Notes under the pieces: model-generated | What the model saw: the letters and a program-made list of their open reading frames with translations, nothing else | Told to the model about the DNA's origin: nothing | Databases searched by the model: none | Program-made: the position numbers and the translations under genes | Shown here: positions 59,877 through 64,000 of the stretch, piece after piece | Layout of the letters: each line of letters opens with the position of its first letter | Position numbering within the stretch: position 1 is the first letter of the stretch | From: a virus | Direction: 5' to 3' (one strand) | Virus record (IMG/VR): IMGVR_UViG_3300042934_000547 | Location: 126,001-190,000 of that record | Length of the DNA stretch: 64,000 nucleotides

Positions 59877-60908
59877 CTATTCACCTCCTTTATTGGTTTG
59901 AATCATTGTATAATATGCTTCATTACATATGGATACTAAATGAAGATGTTCTTCGATTAATGCTGATATACGATAAGCTAAAGCAGTAGTATATACCTGA
60001 GCAATAAACTCAAGTTCATTATATTTGACATCAAGTAATGTCTTTATAGCCTTTACATTATCTGTATATAGGGATTCCCTATTGTAAACAGATATATCTA
60101 ATCCTATTTCTGGAACTCGTATCCTACCAGTATTATTATCCATTTTATAACATTCTTCAATTGATTTTTGTATCAATGTAATTTGCTTTGTTATTTCATT
60201 TTTAAGATTAACTAATTCGGTCATTGTTTCATTGATATTGGATAATCTGTCAAGTGAATATTCTAATTCACTCTTATTAACCATTAATTCAACTTTATCC
60301 GAATTATTTCTAAATGATTTAAAAAGCATTGTTGTGTAATCTCTATTAGAAACACCAGAACCAATACCTAATATTTCGGCTCTTACTGCATTCTTATAAT
60401 TTTCAGTTTTAACTGTATTTATATACTCTTCCAGAATTTTTTCAGCAGATATATTTGTAGATGTCAGAGTAGCAAATTGTGTATTGAGTCTTTCATATAT
60501 CTGTACCCTAGGCACATCATTTTCGAGTGTGTAGGAATACCCATTTACCTTAAATGCTAATAAATCATCAAAGTCATGTAGTAAGTCAGCCTTACCATTT
60601 AGAATGCGTTTTACTTCTTCTTTTATGGCTGACAACTTATTTATACCAAGTTTAGTATATGCATCCATTTGAGCTTTATATTTATTAACAACATCTGCTG
60701 ATTTCTTATGAAGAGAATTTATGTCTGTTGATGGATTAAATCCATTAAATGCTAATACTCGAGTCATCATTGCTTTTGCTGAATATGAATCTTCATTCAT
60801 TGAATTGAGGAAGAGACAATGTTCCAATATAATATCAGTCTCTTTTTCTTTAACTGATTCGTATACAGGAGTAGTAGGATTTAAAGCTGAAGTCAATTTT
60901 AGCTTCAT
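59877..60908 (-). CDS. Helical virion-type protein (343 aa)
   Basis: This 343-aa, almost wholly helical protein has coiled-coil stretches (about 70-110 and 215-250) and no LxE site near the N-terminus. AAAGGAG precedes the ATG. It is co-transcribed with the 741-aa gene (4-bp gap). Function is unknown; virion context. Confidence 0.75.
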   Translation of the reverse strand: MKLKLTSALNPTTPVYESVKEKETDIILEHCLFLNSMNEDSYSAKAMMTRVLAFNGFNPSTDINSLHKKSADVVNKYKAQMDAYTKLGINKLSAIKEEVKRILNGKADLLHDFDDLLAFKVNGYSYTLENDVPRVQIYERLNTQFATLTSTNISAEKILEEYINTVKTENYKNAVRAEILGIGSGVSNRDYTTMLFKSFRNNSDKVELMVNKSELEYSLDRLSNINETMTELVNLKNEITKQITLIQKSIEECYKMDNNTGRIRVPEIGLDISVYNRESLYTDNVKAIKTLLDVKYNELEFIAQVYTTALAYRISALIEEHLHLVSICNEAYYTMIQTNKGGE

Positions 60909-60939
60909 AACAATTCTCCTTTCAAAAATTTAAAATTTA

Positions 60940-60965
60940 GAAGCTACCCTTCAATGGGTAGCTTC
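60940..60965 (-). terminator. Intrinsic terminator
   Basis: The stem GAAGCTACCC / GGGTAGCTTC is followed by a moderately T-rich tail on the minus strand (TAAATTTTAAATTTTTG). Confidence 0.75.
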
Positions 60966-60982
60966 ATAAATATCTTTTATGA

Positions 60983-62125
60983 TTATATTAATTTAGGCAT
61001 TGATAAAGTAGCCGTTACCTGAGGTTCAGCTTCTTCTTTGAATGCTTCTTTACCCTGAGTTAATACTTTAACACAGATTGCTTTTGCTTGTCTGTTTTCT
61101 GCTTTAAGAGCTGATAACATAGTAGCGTTAGCTGTTTGAGAAAGAGTTAACAGTTTCTTACCATAAGAGCAAGCTATATGAGCAACTTTAACTTTTAATT
61201 GGTAAGTTTGACCGAAACGTTCTTCAGAACCAGCAGCAGAAGTATTTCTGTCTTTTTCAGCTGAAGCCAATGATGTTTGAAGTTTATCACACATTTTAGT
61301 GAATTCATCGCACATTTTCTTAATTGCCTTCATGTTGTTTTCAGCAGTTTTCTTCTGATCTTTGTAATTTGATATGATAGATAATTGAGCTGCAACAGAA
61401 ATATCGGAATCTTCAAGAGTCACTTTATTCTTTTCGCCGTCTCTTAATACTTCATACAAATTGTCTCTGAATTCTTTAGTAGTCATAGATGCTTCTGCTG
61501 AACCAGCAACGACTGTTTTGTATATTTTAGCTGTGAATTTCTCCATAGCTCCTTCACTGTCGTCACTATAACCAGCAACTGATTTCTTAGCTTTTTCAAG
61601 GTTAGCAGCGTCAACCTGAACTCCACTATCTGATAATGTAACACCAAGATCTGTTGATATTCCATCTTTAATAGCTGTCATAGCACTCAAATTCAAGTCA
61701 GCTTTGCTGATTGTGTATTTGAATCCTTTAAATTTAAAGCTGTCTTTAATAGTAGTCTTAGCTAATTCACCTGAATACTTCTTAACAAATTCTTTGTCAG
61801 AAAGCATGAATGAATCCATCATAGAGATGAATTTCTTGAATAAAGCTACAGCCTTTCTATAAAGAGCAACTATCCAGTCTTTTACCTGATTGAAGAAATC
61901 ACCAACGAATCCTTCAGTAAGTAAGTAATCCTGTCCATTAGCAGCTTCTTGGAGCTGTCTTTGTTCTATATATGTTTCAATAGCATTCCAATTAGCTTCA
62001 TTTTCATAAAGAGCCTGCTCATTTATTTCCATGACACTCTCGCCAATTGCCGCTTCTATTGTATCGAATTCCGGTAAGATGCTCGCATCTTCTGATAGTA
62101 CTTTTTTGCTATCTAAATTTATCAT
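60983..62125 (-). CDS. Internal virion-type protein with propeptide (380 aa)
   Basis: An acidic N-terminus is followed by LQE|A (58-61) and LLTE|G (68-72), both fitting an LxE protease consensus, then FVGDFFNQVKDWIVALYRKAVALFKKF, an amphipathic helix. The next segment KEFVKKYSGELAKT matches KEFVKKYKDKFITN in the gene at 62156-63232, so the two are paralogues. The body is Lys/Ala-rich helical. A strong AGGAGG site is present. Likely packaged in the capsid and processed during maturation. Confidence 0.8.
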   Translation of the reverse strand: MINLDSKKVLSEDASILPEFDTIEAAIGESVMEINEQALYENEANWNAIETYIEQRQLQEAANGQDYLLTEGFVGDFFNQVKDWIVALYRKAVALFKKFISMMDSFMLSDKEFVKKYSGELAKTTIKDSFKFKGFKYTISKADLNLSAMTAIKDGISTDLGVTLSDSGVQVDAANLEKAKKSVAGYSDDSEGAMEKFTAKIYKTVVAGSAEASMTTKEFRDNLYEVLRDGEKNKVTLEDSDISVAAQLSIISNYKDQKKTAENNMKAIKKMCDEFTKMCDKLQTSLASAEKDRNTSAAGSEERFGQTYQLKVKVAHIACSYGKKLLTLSQTANATMLSALKAENRQAKAICVKVLTQGKEAFKEEAEPQVTATLSMPKLI

Positions 62126-62155
62126 AACGATCCTCCTAATATCATTTTGTGATTA

Positions 62156-63232
62156 TTAATATGCATATTCTTCGCTTAATTCTTCAGCAGCTTCACTGAA
62201 TGCAACATCTTCCATAGCGTCAAGCAATGTTTCTTCATTTTTCTTACTGAAGTTAACACCTTTAACGAATATTGAATATGATTGCTGAACTAGGAACTTA
62301 TTAGCTGCAATAGCTGTTCCTGCTGCTAATGAGTAAAGATTACCGCAAATGTGAGCATGTTTAGATGCATTGCTTAAGCCTTTTGCATTTCTCATTCCAT
62401 TTTCATCTTTTGCAGCTTTTAATGCTTCATCTCTTGCATCATCGATAACTTTAATGATATCTTTGATTATTTTTTCATTGTTCTTTTTATCTTTTTCCAT
62501 GTTAGACACAAGTTTGTCATTCAATAATACTGACATGATTTGAGTCTTTTCAGTGCCGGAAATAACATCTGTTTCTTTTGATTTAGAATCGAAAAGGATA
62601 TCAAATGCTTCTTTCTTAAAGTTGTCTTCTGGAGTGATTTTCTTGAATTCGCCAACTAAGCATAATTTGTATACGCCGTCTTTAGCTTTTTCATCATCAA
62701 ATTCCTTGTCAGCCTGATAAGCATGAACATTCTCTTTGTCTCTCATTGCTCCACCAGCATTTTTTGCAAAGTGTTTGTCAATGTTTTTAACAACCTCAGC
62801 CTTGCTAACGATTGTTTCAATTTCGATACTCCAGTTAGATGGTTTTCTCCAATTAACTTTCATCTCAGCAAGATCATTAGTGATGAATTTGTCTTTGTAT
62901 TTCTTAACAAATTCTTTCTTAGATGTGAAGAATGATTGAACCTTCGCAATTACTTTTTCAAACATACCTTTGATTTTCTGTCCAAGTTTTACAAAAAACT
63001 CTTTCAATCCATCAAAGAATCCACCAACTCCAGCTTCTTGTATAGCCTGAATTTCAGCTTCTTCTGAAACAGCCAATTCCCTTACATCGTTTTCGATTGA
63101 TGCTCTAACTATAGCTGCATAATTGTAGCTATTTTCAGCTAATATTTGCATCACGTTGTTATCTGAATATCCTTCAGCCGCTTCCAATATAGCATTATTC
63201 ATATCTCCCAGTAAATGAGTATTTATTGCCAT
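62156..63232 (-). CDS. Internal virion-type protein with propeptide (358 aa)
   Basis: Its N-terminal acidic region ends at AIQE|A (64-67), followed by GGFFDGLKEFFVKLGQKIKGMFEKV, an amphipathic helix of the same type as in its paralogue, then KKEFVKKYKDKFI. The rest is Lys-rich and helical; the last residues are acidic. AAGGAGG precedes the ATG. The conserved layout suggests a family of ejected or internal head proteins. Confidence 0.8.
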   Translation of the reverse strand: MAINTHLLGDMNNAILEAAEGYSDNNVMQILAENSYNYAAIVRASIENDVRELAVSEEAEIQAIQEAGVGGFFDGLKEFFVKLGQKIKGMFEKVIAKVQSFFTSKKEFVKKYKDKFITNDLAEMKVNWRKPSNWSIEIETIVSKAEVVKNIDKHFAKNAGGAMRDKENVHAYQADKEFDDEKAKDGVYKLCLVGEFKKITPEDNFKKEAFDILFDSKSKETDVISGTEKTQIMSVLLNDKLVSNMEKDKKNNEKIIKDIIKVIDDARDEALKAAKDENGMRNAKGLSNASKHAHICGNLYSLAAGTAIAANKFLVQQSYSIFVKGVNFSKKNEETLLDAMEDVAFSEAAEELSEEYAY

Positions 63233-63358
63233 AATATATTTCCTCCTTAAAATGTGATTAAAATAATTTTATAAATTAATTGATGACCACATCTATTAAT
63301 TCATATCATTCTAATAATATGTCATTATAGATTTGCATCAATCTGCTTTATAATGGTG

Positions 63359-64000
63359 TTAAAAGAGAGAATCAGGTTTTTTATTATTATCAATAATATC
63401 ATTAGCCTGTATTTTCTCTGCCTTTTCGATTTCTTTTTTAGTTTTAGATTCCGCTGTGTTGTGCTTAACTCTTATCTTGTCGGAAAGTTTTTCAATATTA
63501 CCAATGATGGCTTTCTGTTTTTTAGAAATTTCTTTTCTATCTTTTCTATCAGATGATTCGAGTTCCAGAACATTCATCTTTAATATTTCAGATTGAATAT
63601 CAAGGTAATCTGATACACTCACCCTTGCATTATAGAAAAAATAAATAAGATTTCTCAAAATTGGTATTATTATCATTATAATACCAATAGCGAGCATACC
63701 ATTTAAAGCTACAAATCCAGCAAATCCTCTAGCTCCATTAGCCTCTCTATTTAAATCTTGTAATACTTTTTTCATCTTACCGTTACTACAAGAATTATTG
63801 AATGATTTAAGCGTTTGGAATAGGATATTACTCTTAGTATCCCTTAAAGCAGCCTTATCTAAATTAATAGAAAAGTCTTTATTAGTGCTCACCATATAAT
63901 CGGTGATAGCAGCTAATAAATGAGATACACTTGCTATAATTCCTAATACTATATTATTATATAATATTTTGATTATATCGACACCTGTTGTGTATCCCAA
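63359..64000 (-). CDS. Membrane/internal virion-type protein, 3' part (partial)
   Basis: The frame is open to the right edge; only the C-terminal 213 residues are here, and the TTG at the edge is not a supported start. A hydrophobic segment (FVALNGMLAIGIIMIIIPILRNLIYFF) is followed by a charged coiled-coil end rich in Lys and Glu. The layout (hydrophobic stretch, then basic tail) recalls the 741-aa protein at 57648-59873. Confidence 0.75.
   Translation of the reverse strand: MGYTTGVDIIKILYNNIVLGIIASVSHLLAAITDYMVSTNKDFSINLDKAALRDTKSNILFQTLKSFNNSCSNGKMKKVLQDLNREANGARGFAGFVALNGMLAIGIIMIIIPILRNLIYFFYNARVSVSDYLDIQSEILKMNVLELESSDRKDRKEISKKQKAIIGNIEKLSDKIRVKHNTAESKTKKEIEKAEKIQANDIIDNNKKPDSLF

Noticed and set aside
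1-64000. CRISPR array, insertion sequences, integrase or attachment sites
   Set aside because: No evenly spaced repeats, transposase, recombinase motif or long terminal repeats were seen in the window.

Overview
This window is part of an AT-rich (roughly 30% G+C by eye) large double-stranded DNA phage genome. Almost every gene has a strong AGGAGG-type ribosome binding site, which points to a Firmicutes/Clostridia-like host. The evidence for a jumbo myovirus-type phage is a two-subunit gyrase-like type II topoisomerase, a DnaB-family helicase, a Dda/RecD-type helicase, an SbcD-like nuclease, a RecB/Cas4-like nuclease, RNase H, dUTPase, two pieces of a multisubunit RNA polymerase beta' subunit, an M23 endolysin-like peptidase, tail-fibre/LamG proteins, gp53- and hub-like baseplate candidates and a set of internal virion-type proteins. 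No rRNA, tRNA, insertion sequence or CRISPR array was seen. The jumbo-phage assignment is an inference; no homology search was possible.

Layout: 0-16 kb is mostly minus strand: two accessory genes, gyrA-gyrB, a zinc/low-complexity protein, small coiled-coil proteins, helicases and nucleases, with two plus-strand genes (one gp53-like) inserted at 11.2-11.9 kb. 16-24.7 kb is a plus-strand tail-fibre/LamG and membrane-protein (holin-like) block, with two minus genes inside. 24.7-33 kb carries virion-type genes, a papain-like mini-protein, the beta' N-terminal gene, a plus-strand M23 peptidase and the beta' C-terminal gene. 33-44 kb holds many unknowns, including two diverged His-His/TPH paralogues, four small look-alike proteins, a kinase-fold-like zinc protein and RNase H. 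44-51 kb contains five YD-repeat-like paralogues around dUTPase, plus a noncoding, polypyrimidine and hairpin-rich 600-bp gap at 48.9-49.5 kb. 51-55 kb has an ATP-cone protein, a probable structured RNA, a PC4-like ssDNA-binding protein with an acidic tail, and small membrane proteins. 55-57.6 kb has baseplate/hub-like genes. 57.6-64 kb has large helical proteins with apparent prohead-protease propeptides.

Expression logic visible in the DNA: at least 16 copies of a motif with core RTATATATTATA, often followed by GATATGAATA, sit 20-170 bp upstream of genes on both strands, mostly just after a terminator. This is very likely a promoter recognised by a phage RNA polymerase. Tight intrinsic terminators, frequently containing the stop codon in their stem, close most units. 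Two promoter copies, 20 kb apart and on opposite strands, are followed by the same structured 5' leader, with base changes that preserve pairing; this is the best candidate for an undescribed regulatory RNA here.
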